The notes below the pieces were generated by a model. That model had not been told where the DNA came from. It saw only the letters and a program-made list of their open reading frames with translations, and searched no databases. A DNA stretch of 13,569 nt from CBFGWV01 sp965652545 (GTDB lineage Bacteria > Pseudomonadota > Gammaproteobacteria > Competibacterales > Competibacteraceae), in contig CBFGWV010000118.1 in assembly GCA_965652545.1 (NCBI GenBank), positions 1 to 13,569 on the forward strand, in the 5' to 3' direction. A program made the position numbers and the translations under genes. Shown here in pieces: positions 1 through 6,811 of this stretch. Position 1 is the first letter of the stretch; the number at the start of each line of letters is the position of its first letter.

Positions 1-781
1 CCATGAGCAATTGGCAGGCGCGGTTGATCCGCAGCCGATTGACGAACTCCGTGAAGGTATTGCCAGTGGCACGTTTGAAGAAACGCGAAAAGCGACTTTC
101 GGTCATGCCTGCCTGCGCCGAGAGTTCGGCCATTGAAAACTGCCGGCTACTGTTTTCGATGATATAGGCGATCACTGTGTTGATTTTGGCCAGCGCGGCG
201 TCGTCTTCGAAGGAGCGCATCTGTGCACTGGAGAGCAATTGATAATCCGGTGCGTGGGCCAGCATGCACATCAGTTCGATGAATGCGCTCAGCCGTACCG
301 ACCCCTGGCTGTCGCGTATGCGCCCGAGCAGGGCGCGGGCCGGGCCGCTCACGCCTTTGAACTCCACGCCGAAGCGGCTGCGCTCGAGCAGCATCATGAT
401 CTCGCGCAATTCGGGAATCACCCCGGCGGCCATCTGCAAGGGCTCGTGCGAGAATTGGATCACCACATCGCGCAGCTCCACGCCATCGCCGGGTACCTCG
501 GTGGATATCCAGTTGTGCGGCAGGCGCGGACCGGTCAGAACCAATTGGCCGGGGCCGAAATGTCCGATGTAGTCACCGACGAACACCTTGCCGCTGGTGG
601 AGACGATCAAGTGCAGTTCGTACTCCTCGTGGTAGTGCCAGCGCACCAGCGGGCTGGGGAAACCGTGCTCCAGGTAGCGGATGAATCCGCAGGTGTCCTT
701 GGGCTCCCAACCGACGGCCGGTTCGCGCAGGTGCGGATGCTCGTACTCGGGAGTGCGTCGATGCGGCTGAATCGCGGCCAT
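1..781 (-). CDS. AraC-family transcriptional regulator (3' end outside window)
   Basis: Reading leftwards from ATG 781 gives 260 codons with no stop before the window edge, so the C-terminus is missing. Residues about 45-95 form a cupin-like sensing domain (WHYHEEYELHLIV, then a PRLPHNW strand), as in sugar- or polyol-binding AraC regulators. Residues about 197-260 are the first part of the AraC DNA-binding domain: FSMAELSAQAGMTESRFSRF is the first helix-turn-helix, followed by FKRATGNTFTEFVNRLRI. The start lies 16 bp after the dehydrogenase stop, with an AGGA motif about 7 bases upstream, so it is probably the last gene of the polyol operon. By analogy with MtlR it should activate this locus when the polyol is present. 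Family call is secure; effector is inferred from context. Confidence 0.9.
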   Translation of the reverse strand, partial: MAAIQPHRRTPEYEHPHLREPAVGWEPKDTCGFIRYLEHGFPSPLVRWHYHEEYELHLIVSTSGKVFVGDYIGHFGPGQLVLTGPRLPHNWISTEVPGDGVELRDVVIQFSHEPLQMAAGVIPELREIMMLLERSRFGVEFKGVSGPARALLGRIRDSQGSVRLSAFIELMCMLAHAPDYQLLSSAQMRSFEDDAALAKINTVIAYIIENSSRQFSMAELSAQAGMTESRFSRFFKRATGNTFTEFVNRLRINRACQLLM

Positions 782-797
782 AACGAATCCTGCCTGG

Positions 798-2204
798 TTA
801 CGAGACGGGGGTGGTCGATGCTGCCCTTACCTTAGCGCGTTGCGCCAGTGTGCTCCACTTGAGTACGCCTGCGGTCACCGCCTGAACGATGTCGGTGCGG
901 CCGGCAAGCTCGCCCCACAGAATCGGGTCGCGGCAGAAGGCCGCCAGTGGTTCCTTATCGGTGAACAGCGCTCGCGCGAGCGTCTCGTCCATGCTTTGGT
1001 CCTGGTAGACGAAGGGCAACTCACCGCGACTCCAGCGGGTGAGGAACAGGAAGAACAAGGCCGGCAGCATGGCGACATGTTCAATGGGCTGGCCACTGGC
1101 CAGGCGCTCACGAAAGGTCGCGCCGAGAAAGCCGGGAATCTTGGCAAAACCGTCGGCCGCCACCCGTTGGTTGGTATCCAGCAGGTGCGGGTTGCTGAAA
1201 CGCTCCAGCACGGTGTCGCGATACGCATCCAGGTCGATGGGGCTGGGGCGCAGGCAGGGAATGGTATCGTGCGTCACGTAGTCGTGCGCCAGCGCTCTGA
1301 TCTGGGCATCGGCGACGCCTTCGTGGATATAACGATACCCGCGTAGCGTCCCGGCCCAGGCAATGCAGCTGTGGCTGGCGTTGAGGATGCGGATCTTGGC
1401 CTCTTCATACGGCAGCACCGAGGCCACCATCTCGACACCGACCTGTTCCCAGTCCGGGCGGCCATTGCAGAAATCCTCCTCGATGACCCATTGGCAGAAG
1501 GTCTCGGCCATCACCGGGCAGCGGTCGTCCCAGCCGGTGGCATTGCGCACCCGCGCTGCAAGGTCGGCCGGCGGCCGCGGCGTAATGCGATCGACCATGG
1601 CATTGGGACAACTGGTGTTGGCACCGACCCAGTCATGCAGCGCCGGCTCCCCGCGACGGGCCAGGAAGGCCAGGAACCCGCGGCGGAAACGCTCGCCATT
1701 GCTGCGCAGATTGTCGCAGTTGAGCAACGTGACCGGGCCGGCGCCGGCCGTCATTCGTGCGCGCAGGATACGGGCCAGCGCACCGTACACGGTGCTGTGC
1801 CCGCCGGCGATGTCGCGTTGAAGGTCGGCGTAGCCGGTGTCCAGGTTATCGTCGGTGTCCAGGTAGTAGCCGGCCTCGGTGACGGTGAAGGAGATGATTC
1901 GCGTATCGGCATCGGCGCCCAAGGCCACCAGGCGGGCAATGTCCGGGGTCCAGGGCACGACCTCGCCGATGGCGCGGATACGCTCATAACTGCGCTCGCC
2001 CGCGGGCGATACCGACTCCAGGGTGAACACGCCGTTCTGGCGGTTCAGCGCGTCGATGACCTCGCTCATGTCGGGGCGCAGGTTGCCGGCGGCCAGCGTC
2101 CAGGCGACGCCGTTGCGCTCGCCGAGCCGATGCAGGTACCAGGCCTGGTGGGCGCGGTGGAACGAACCCAGGCCCAGGTGCAGGATGCGTGGCGTCCGAG
2201 TCAT
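798..2204 (-). CDS. dalD: Polyol dehydrogenase, probably D-arabinitol 4-dehydrogenase (mannitol dehydrogenase family)
   Basis: 468-aa member of the long-chain mannitol dehydrogenase family, which oxidises polyols with NAD in the cytoplasm. The N-terminal nucleotide site is GLGSFHRAHQAWYLHRL (11-27). Further family motifs are TLLNCDNLRSNGERF (159-173) and MVDRITPRP (203-211). The catalytic signature K-x4-N-x2-H is K270, N275, H278, matching Lys295/Asn300/His303 of Pseudomonas fluorescens mannitol 2-dehydrogenase. The protein lacks the roughly 25-residue N-terminal extension of that enzyme, and its GSFHRAHQAWYLHRL and KIRILNASHSCIAWAGTL stretches match my recollection of Klebsiella D-arabinitol dehydrogenase, so D-arabinitol to D-xylulose is preferred. 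The open frame extends upstream to 2501, but ATG 2204 has a perfect AAGGAGGT and overlaps the ATPase stop by 4 bases (ATGA). Mannitol or sorbitol as substrate is not excluded. Confidence 0.88.
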   Translation of the reverse strand: MTRTPRILHLGLGSFHRAHQAWYLHRLGERNGVAWTLAAGNLRPDMSEVIDALNRQNGVFTLESVSPAGERSYERIRAIGEVVPWTPDIARLVALGADADTRIISFTVTEAGYYLDTDDNLDTGYADLQRDIAGGHSTVYGALARILRARMTAGAGPVTLLNCDNLRSNGERFRRGFLAFLARRGEPALHDWVGANTSCPNAMVDRITPRPPADLAARVRNATGWDDRCPVMAETFCQWVIEEDFCNGRPDWEQVGVEMVASVLPYEEAKIRILNASHSCIAWAGTLRGYRYIHEGVADAQIRALAHDYVTHDTIPCLRPSPIDLDAYRDTVLERFSNPHLLDTNQRVAADGFAKIPGFLGATFRERLASGQPIEHVAMLPALFFLFLTRWSRGELPFVYQDQSMDETLARALFTDKEPLAAFCRDPILWGELAGRTDIVQAVTAGVLKWSTLAQRAKVRAASTTPVS

Positions 2205-3250
2205 GACGGGACCTCCTTGTGCAATCGGGGAACGACACGGCCGGTGCTGTCGAAGGCATGCATCGCGCCGGTGTCGGCGGTGAGTCCCACGCGCTCGCCG
2301 GGGCGCAAAGCCGAGCGCTCGGTCTGCTTGACCACGATCTGATGTCCACCACCCACGATGAGGTAGATCAGCGTCTCTGAGCCCAGGGACTCGACCAGCT
2401 CGACCTGGCCGTCGATCAGGCCCGCACCGGCCGCGGTCAGCGTCAGGTGCTCGGGGCGGATGCCGACGCTGCCCGCGGCCGGCCCGGGCAGCCCCGTACA
2501 CAATGCAGGCACCTCCCGGCGCGGCAGGACGTTCATCTTGGGTGTACCGATGAACTGGGCGACAAAGCGGTTGACCGGTCGGTCGTACAGCTCCAGCGGT
2601 GTGCCGACCTGTTCGATGTTGCCATCGCGCAGCACCACCACCCGGTCGGCCATGGTCATGGCCTCCACCTGGTCGTGGGTGACATAGATCGTCGTGGCGC
2701 CGAGCTCGCGGTGCAGCTTGGCCAATTCCACCCGGGTCTGGCCGCGCAGGGCGGCATCGAGGTTCGATAGCGGCTCGTCGAACAGAAAGACCTTGGGCGC
2801 ACGCACGATGGCCCGCCCGATCGCCACGCGTTGACGTTGGCCGCCCGAGAGCTCCTTGGGCCGCCGGTCCAGATACGGGCCGAGGCTGAGGATCTCGGCG
2901 GCCCGATCGACCTTGCTGCGGATCTCCTCCTTGGGCGTGCCGGCCAGCTTGAGCGCGAAGGACATGTTCTCGCGCACCGTCATGTGTGGGTACAGCGCGT
3001 AGGACTGGAATACCATCGCCAGATCCCGCTTGGCCGGTGCCAGTGGGGTGATGTCCGCCCCATCGAGCAGCATCCGGCCGCTGTCGGTGTCCTCCAGGCC
3101 GGCGATCAGACGCAGCAAGGTGGACTTGCCGCAGCCGGAGGGGCCGACGAAGACGATGAACTCCCCCTTCTCGATGGCGAGGTCCACGCCCTTGATGGTG
3201 TGGAAGCCGGCAAAGGATTTTTCGATGCGATTCAATTCGAGAAATGGCAT
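2201..3250 (-). CDS. Polyol ABC transporter ATP-binding subunit (MalK/UgpC type)
   Basis: 349-aa ATPase that powers the two permeases encoded just upstream. Walker A is GPSGCGKST (36-44), the Q-loop glutamine is Q82, the signature is LSGGQ (134-138), Walker B is FLFDEP (155-160) and the switch histidine is H192. A C-terminal regulatory/TOBE domain of about 110 residues, with VGIRPEHL (262-269), places it in the carbohydrate (CUT1) MalK group, close to SmoK/MtlK. All catalytic residues are present. ATG 3250 starts 13 bp after the permease stop; an AGGA overlapping that stop codon (TAGGAA) is about 11 bases upstream. Its 3' end overlaps the dehydrogenase start by 4 bases. MalK-type ATPases are sometimes shared between CUT1 transporters, so service to a second transporter is possible. 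Confidence 0.95.
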   Translation of the reverse strand: MPFLELNRIEKSFAGFHTIKGVDLAIEKGEFIVFVGPSGCGKSTLLRLIAGLEDTDSGRMLLDGADITPLAPAKRDLAMVFQSYALYPHMTVRENMSFALKLAGTPKEEIRSKVDRAAEILSLGPYLDRRPKELSGGQRQRVAIGRAIVRAPKVFLFDEPLSNLDAALRGQTRVELAKLHRELGATTIYVTHDQVEAMTMADRVVVLRDGNIEQVGTPLELYDRPVNRFVAQFIGTPKMNVLPRREVPALCTGLPGPAAGSVGIRPEHLTLTAAGAGLIDGQVELVESLGSETLIYLIVGGGHQIVVKQTERSALRPGERVGLTADTGAMHAFDSTGRVVPRLHKEVPS

Positions 3251-3263
3251 GTCGTAAACGTTC

Positions 3264-4085
3264 CTATTTGACCGCGCCGAAGGTCAGGCCCTGCACCAAC
3301 TGCTTCTGGCAGAACCAACCGAACACGATGATCGGCGCGATCGCCATCAATGAGGCGGTCGAGAGTTTTGCCCAGAACAACCCCTCCGGACTGGAGTAGG
3401 AGGCGATCAGGGCGGCCAGCGTACCGGCCTGGGCGGAGGTGAGATTGAGCGACCAGAACGCTTCGTTCCAGGCCAGCACCAGGCACAGCAAACCGGTGGA
3501 GGCGATACCGCCCATGCCCAGCGGCAGGATGATATGGCGGAACTCCAGCCACACCGAGGCGCCGTCCATGCGGGCTGCCTCGAGGATCTCGCGAGGAATG
3601 TCGCGGAAGTACGAGTACAGCATCCACACCATGATCGGCAGATTGGTCAGCGTGAATACGATCGTCAGCCCGATGCGGGTGTCGAGCAGGCCCCAGCTCT
3701 GATAGAGCACGTAGAGCGGCACCAGTGCGCCGACCGCCGGCATCATCTTGGTCGAGAGCATCCACATCAGCAGCCCGCGGGTGTGACGAGTGCGGAAGAA
3801 GGCCATCGAATAGGCCGCCGGTATGGCGATGGCCAGGCCGATCAAGGTAGAGACGACGCTGGTGACGATGGAGTTCTGGGCGTAGAGCAGGTAATCGCTG
3901 CGCGCCTGCACCTCGCCAAAGTTCTCCAGCGTGGGGGTGAAGAACAGTGTCGGCGGCACGGCGATCGCCTGCAGTTCAGTCTTGAATGCGGTGAGGAACA
4001 GCCAGAACAGCGGGAAGAACAGCAGCAGCGCCGCGCTCCAGGCGAAGAAGGTACGTACGGCCAGGCTGACGGGGCGCTTGCTCAT
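3264..4085 (-). CDS. Polyol ABC transporter permease (MalG/SmoG/MtlG type)
   Basis: 273-aa inner-membrane permease with about six hydrophobic spans, the first near residues 12-34. The cytoplasmic EAA loop that contacts the ATPase is E169-A-A-R-M-D-G175, continuing to I-I-L-P-L near 185-189. Length and the second position in the permease pair fit the MalG partner. The open frame extends upstream to 4589, but ATG 4085 overlaps the stop of the other permease by 4 bases (ATGA), and the extension would lie wholly inside that gene. Only a weak AAGAG lies upstream of the start, so translational coupling probably drives expression. Substrate specificity is inferred from the SmoE/MtlE-like binding protein and the dehydrogenase. 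Confidence 0.93.
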   Translation of the reverse strand: MSKRPVSLAVRTFFAWSAALLLFFPLFWLFLTAFKTELQAIAVPPTLFFTPTLENFGEVQARSDYLLYAQNSIVTSVVSTLIGLAIAIPAAYSMAFFRTRHTRGLLMWMLSTKMMPAVGALVPLYVLYQSWGLLDTRIGLTIVFTLTNLPIMVWMLYSYFRDIPREILEAARMDGASVWLEFRHIILPLGMGGIASTGLLCLVLAWNEAFWSLNLTSAQAGTLAALIASYSSPEGLFWAKLSTASLMAIAPIIVFGWFCQKQLVQGLTFGAVK

Positions 4086-4942
4086 GAGTCGAGACTCTTG
4101 CCGACGATGCGGATCAGGAAGATGGCCACGATGTTGGCCATGATGATCGCCAGCAGCGCACCGGCGGAGGCCGAGCCGACGTCGAAATTCAACAGCGCCT
4201 GGGAGAAGATCATGAACGCCAGATTGGTGCTGGCTGTTCCCGGCCCCCCGCTGGTAGTGGTGAAAATCTCGGCGAACACCGACATCAGGAAGATCATCTC
4301 GATCATGATCACCACGGCGATCGAACGCGCCAGATGCGGCAGGTAGAGATAGCGGAACTGCTGGAGAAAACTGGCACCGTCCATCTGCGCGGCTTCCAGT
4401 TGTTCTCGATCCATCGACTGCAAGGCGGTGATGAAGATCAGGCAAGCGAAAGGCAGCCACTGCCAGGCGATCATGACGATGATCGAGAACAGCGGAAACG
4501 TGGTCAGCCAATCGATCGGTTGCAGGCCCAGCGCCAACGACACTTGGGCCAACACGCCATAGATGGGGTTCATCATCATGTGCTTCCACATCAGCGCGTT
4601 GACGGTGGGCATGACGAAGAACGGTGAGATCAGCAGGATGCGCACGATCGGCTGGCCGGGGAACCAGTCATTGACCAACAGGGCCAGCGCCAGCCCGAAC
4701 ACGACGGTAATGACGATCACCGAGCCGAGCATGATGATGGTGTTCCAGATCGCCGGCCAGAACGCCGGGTCGGTCACGAAGAACTCGTAATTCAGCCAAC
4801 CGGTGAACGCATGATCGCCCGGCATCAGCAGGTTATAGCGGATGGTCGAGAAATAAATGGTCATCAACAGCGGTACCAGCATCCACAATAGGAGTGTCGT
4901 TACCGCCGGTGTCACCAGGATCCGTGCAGTCAATCGATTCAT
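4082..4942 (-). CDS. Polyol ABC transporter permease (MalF/SmoF/MtlF type)
   Basis: 286-aa inner-membrane permease with six likely membrane spans, beginning with one near residues 10-32. The EAA loop is E183-A-A-Q-M-D-G189, ending in L-P at 201-202. It pairs with the MalG-type permease downstream to form the channel. The length matches the short MalF-like permeases of the mannitol/sorbitol CUT1 systems, which lack the large periplasmic insert of E. coli MalF. ATG 4942 has no good Shine-Dalgarno (GGGTCTTATTC precedes it), but the stop of the upstream 22-codon ORF overlaps it as ATGA, the same junction type used twice more in this operon. Confidence 0.93.
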   Translation of the reverse strand: MNRLTARILVTPAVTTLLLWMLVPLLMTIYFSTIRYNLLMPGDHAFTGWLNYEFFVTDPAFWPAIWNTIIMLGSVIVITVVFGLALALLVNDWFPGQPIVRILLISPFFVMPTVNALMWKHMMMNPIYGVLAQVSLALGLQPIDWLTTFPLFSIIVMIAWQWLPFACLIFITALQSMDREQLEAAQMDGASFLQQFRYLYLPHLARSIAVVIMIEMIFLMSVFAEIFTTTSGGPGTASTNLAFMIFSQALLNFDVGSASAGALLAIIMANIVAIFLIRIVGKSLDS

Positions 4943-5007
4943 GAATAAGACCCGGTTATCTCATAGGATGCCGGGAATACCTGCGCGTAGCGTCGGCATT
5001 GGCGCAT
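4939..5007 (-). CDS. 22-codon leader ORF, possibly translationally coupled to the first permease
   Basis: A short frame from ATG 5007 encodes a 22-residue peptide starting MRQCRRYAQ and ending EITGSYS. Its TGA (4941-4939) overlaps the permease ATG at 4942 by four bases. The start is preceded by GGAGATGGAGACA, the mirror copy of the strong ribosome site in front of the binding-protein gene; the permease itself has no comparable site. The likely role is to load ribosomes and feed them to the permease, with the peptide itself unimportant. It shows no similarity to the start of the binding protein. Whether it is translated is inference; the ORF, the ribosome site and the overlap are seen directly. 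Confidence 0.5.
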   Translation of the reverse strand: MRQCRRYAQVFPASYEITGSYS

Positions 5008-5069
5008 TGTCTCCATCTCCATGGTGTCATGTCATTCGTGGATGCTTGTGTTCGCATCATGGGGGCAGA
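5005..5069 (-). repeat. Left arm of inverted repeat (leader of permease operon)
   Basis: Read on the minus strand this copy matches the plus-strand copy at 5378-5442 in 60 of 65 positions, without gaps. Bases 5017-5058 are a 42-bp perfect match to 5389-5430. Mismatched pairs are 5008/5439, 5016/5431, 5059/5388, 5062/5385 and 5063/5384. The arm contains the presumed 5' leader, the ribosome site and the start codon of the 22-codon ORF. Patchy similarity with a 2-base offset continues outward from the start codon to about 5129 (shared CGGTAYCATCG and CAAGARAGTAT blocks). Confidence 0.97.
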
Positions 5070-5103
5070 GCGTAGCACCCGGGGCTACGGCTCGATGATA
5101 CCG
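5070..5103 (-). promoter_or_regulatory. Candidate promoter of the permease operon (minus strand)
   Basis: On the minus strand TGCTACGCT (5078-5070) resembles an extended -10 element. About 17 bp upstream is TCATCG, within a CGGTATCATCGAGCCGT block (5103-5087) that is repeated, with two changes, at the equivalent place in front of the binding protein. The -35 is poor, as is usual for promoters that need an AraC-type activator. The call rests on the two mirror copies sharing these elements at matching positions; the start site is not visible. Confidence 0.35.
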
Positions 5104-5154
5104 CTTGCCTCGATGCCGATACTTTCTTGTGACGCCAGCGGCAGAAGCGCGGTA

Positions 5155-5185
5155 CTTCGCGAAACAGAAGTTGCGGTTTGCGAAG
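5155..5185. promoter_or_regulatory. Imperfect dyad in the centre of the divergent control region
   Basis: CTTCGCGAAAC (5155-5165) is mirrored by GTTTGCGAAG (5176-5185) with one bulged base and a 10-base spacer. It lies in the central part of the region that is not shared between the two arms. It could be an operator for the AraC-type regulator or for another factor, or a chance hairpin; nothing else supports a specific protein. Confidence 0.3.
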
Positions 5186-5345
5186 GGGATCGGTCGGCCG
5201 CAGGCGTGTTTTCTTGCAGCGGGCCGACTTGCGCCTGCATGCATAGGCGGGCATCAGGTAGGGTGGGGGGAGACTTGACCTTTGTTTCCATGAGCAGGGC
5301 GATACGACCAAGTATGCTGCAAGAGAGTATTTCGAATCCGTCATC

Positions 5346-5380
5346 CGGTACCATCGTGCCGTGAACCGCGATGCTAGTCT
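5346..5380 (+). promoter_or_regulatory. Candidate promoter of the binding-protein gene (plus strand)
   Basis: TGCTAGTCT (5372-5380) resembles an extended -10 element. CCATCG lies about 17 bp upstream, inside CGGTACCATCGTGCCGT (5346-5362). Both elements recur in mirror orientation before the permease operon, apart from a 2-base difference just after TGCTA. The shared upstream CAAGARAGTAT block (5320-5330 here, 5129-5119 on the other strand) could be an activator half-site. A TTGACC at 5275-5280 is an alternative -35 but has no good -10 at the right distance. Confidence 0.35.
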
Positions 5381-5442
5381 GCCGGCACGATGCGAACACA
5401 AGCATCCACGAATGACATGACACCATGGAGGTGGAGACGATG
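5378..5442 (+). repeat. Right arm of inverted repeat (leader of the binding-protein gene)
   Basis: Mirror copy of 5005-5069, separated from it by 308 bp. It holds the leader, the GGAGG ribosome site and the ATG of the substrate-binding protein. Inside the perfect core, GATGC (5389-5393) and GCATC (5402-5406) could form a small stem in the mRNA, and ATGAC is repeated in tandem just after. Weaker similarity to the mirror strand extends upstream to about 5320. Because the arms are identical through the untranslated leader, both divergent mRNAs would carry the same leader sequence. Confidence 0.97.
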
Positions 5443-6747
5443 AAGACGCGCATGGCGCAATCCGCGCTTTTGTTCTCGGCGATGGCGGCCACTCATGTGG
5501 CGGCCGGTACCGAATTGGTCATTGCCACGGTCAACAATGGCCATATGATCGAGATGCAGAAACTCACCCATTTCTTCGAAAAGGACAATCCGGATATCCA
5601 GGTGAAATGGGTGACGTTGGAGGAGGCGACGCTTCGCCAGCGAATGACCACCGATATCGCGACCAAGGGCGGCCAGTTCGATGTCATGACCATCGGCATC
5701 TACGAGGCGCCGATCTGGGCCGAGCGTGGCTGGCTGATGCCGATCGAGGCCGATGGCGACTATGACCTCGACGACCTGCTGCCCTCGATTCGCGAGGGCC
5801 TGTCCGTTGACGGCAAGCTGTATGCGGCGCCGTTCTACGGCGAGAGCTCGATAACCATGTACCGCAGCGACCTGGTCGAACAGGCGGGCATGCGCATCGA
5901 CGAGCGGCCCACATGGGAGCACATCCGCGATGTTGCCGCTGCGGTCCACGACCCGGATGCCGGCGTGTACGGCATCTGCTTGCGCGGCAAGCCCGGTTGG
6001 GGCGACAACATGGCCCTGCTGACGACCATGGTGAACACCTGGGGCGGCAGCTGGTTCGACATGGACTGGAAGCCCCAACTGGAGTCGCAGGCCTGGAAAG
6101 ACGCCATCGGCTTTTATGTCGATCTGCTGCAGAACTACGGCCCGCCGGGGGCGTCGTCGAACAGCTTCAACGAAAATCTGGCCCTGTTCTCGGAAGGCAA
6201 ATGCGGCATCTGGGTCGATGCGAGCATTGCCGCGTCATTCGTGTCCGACGCCGAGCAGAGCAAGGTGGCCGATCGTGTGGCGTTCGCCCAGGCCCCCGTC
6301 GCGGTGACGCCCAAGGGCGCAAACTGGCTGTGGGCCTGGACCTTGGCCATCCCTGCCAGCAGCACCAAGGCGGAGGCCTCGCAGAAGTTCATCAACTGGG
6401 CCACTTCGCGCGAGTACATTCAACTGGTGGCCTCGGAGAACGGTTGGGACAACGTGCCCACCGGTACCCGCCAGTCCACCTACGAGCAACCGGAGTTCCA
6501 GGAAGCGGCGTCGTTCGCTGCGGCCGAGCGCAAGGCCATCGACTCGGCCGATCCCAACGACAGCACATTGAACCCGGTGCCGTATGTCGGGGTGCAATAC
6601 GCCGCGATACCGGAGTTCCAGGCCATCGGCATCATGGTGGGGCAGCAGATCAGCGCCGCACTCGCCGGCCAGTCGTCCGTCGAGGAGGCGCTCAGCCGCG
6701 CCCAGCAGTTGGTGGATCGCGAGATGCGTAAAGCCCGCTACTACTGA
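5440..6747 (+). CDS. Polyol ABC transporter substrate-binding protein (SmoE/MtlE-like, family 1)
   Basis: 435-aa periplasmic binding protein that delivers a polyol to the divergent permease/ATPase genes. Residues 1-22 are a signal peptide (KTR, a hydrophobic stretch, then V-A-A before G23). The mature start TELVIATVNNGHMIEMQKL (24-42), the stretch TDIATKGGQFDVMTIG (71-86) and DGKLYAAPFYGESS (124-137) are characteristic of mannitol/sorbitol (SmoE/MtlE) binding proteins. ATG 5440 is chosen over the in-frame ATG 5425: GGAGG at 5427-5431 sits 8 bases before it, and the signal peptide then has normal proportions. It is the only polyol gene here on the plus strand and ends in its own terminator hairpin. 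Its leader mirrors that of the permease operon. Exact ligand is unproven. Confidence 0.95.
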   Translation: MKTRMAQSALLFSAMAATHVAAGTELVIATVNNGHMIEMQKLTHFFEKDNPDIQVKWVTLEEATLRQRMTTDIATKGGQFDVMTIGIYEAPIWAERGWLMPIEADGDYDLDDLLPSIREGLSVDGKLYAAPFYGESSITMYRSDLVEQAGMRIDERPTWEHIRDVAAAVHDPDAGVYGICLRGKPGWGDNMALLTTMVNTWGGSWFDMDWKPQLESQAWKDAIGFYVDLLQNYGPPGASSNSFNENLALFSEGKCGIWVDASIAASFVSDAEQSKVADRVAFAQAPVAVTPKGANWLWAWTLAIPASSTKAEASQKFINWATSREYIQLVASENGWDNVPTGTRQSTYEQPEFQEAASFAAAERKAIDSADPNDSTLNPVPYVGVQYAAIPEFQAIGIMVGQQISAALAGQSSVEEALSRAQQLVDREMRKARYY

Positions 6748-6758
6748 CGGGTCTTGTC

Positions 6759-6789
6759 CGCAACGCCGTCGCCTGGATGCGGCGTTGCG
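6759..6789 (+). terminator. Probable terminator of the binding-protein gene
   Basis: A 10-bp perfect stem CGCAACGCCG / CGGCGTTGCG encloses an 11-base loop and starts 12 bp after the stop codon. Only a short, broken T stretch (TTCTATG) follows, so termination may be partial. It lies between convergent genes and could act for either strand, but the minus side has no T run. Confidence 0.55.
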
Positions 6790-6811
6790 TTCTATGCATA
6801 ACGTATCGCGA

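Noticed and set aside
1371..2342. 323-aa plus-strand open frame opposite the dehydrogenase
   Set aside because: Antisense shadow in GC-rich DNA; Gly/Ala/Arg-rich with no motif, and the opposite strand carries a clear enzyme.
2205..2501. N-terminal extension of the dehydrogenase frame to 2501
   Set aside because: It lies inside the ATPase gene, encodes an Arg/Gly-rich non-family sequence, and the ATG at 2204 has a perfect ribosome site and the family N-terminus.
4086..4589. N-terminal extension of the second permease frame to 4589
   Set aside because: It falls entirely inside the first permease gene and is His/Arg/Asp-rich, unlike a permease; the ATGA overlap at 4085 is the natural start.
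5275..5306. TTGACC plus GATACG as the promoter of the binding protein
   Set aside because: The spacer would be 20 bp and the -10 is poor; the mirrored TGCTA element nearer the gene is better supported.
5009..5438. Mobile element bounded by the inverted repeats
   Set aside because: There is no transposase, no target duplication was evident, the interior is only about 320 bp, and the arms contain the native ribosome sites and start codons of the flanking genes.
5425..5439. Upstream ATG (MEVET) for the binding protein
   Set aside because: It would consume the GGAGG ribosome site and put acidic residues before the signal peptide; ATG 5440 is well spaced.
5374..6078. 234-aa minus-strand open frame across the binding-protein start
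   Set aside because: Shadow of the binding protein; its apparent similarity to a frame at 4999-5364 is only the inverted repeat read in the same sense.
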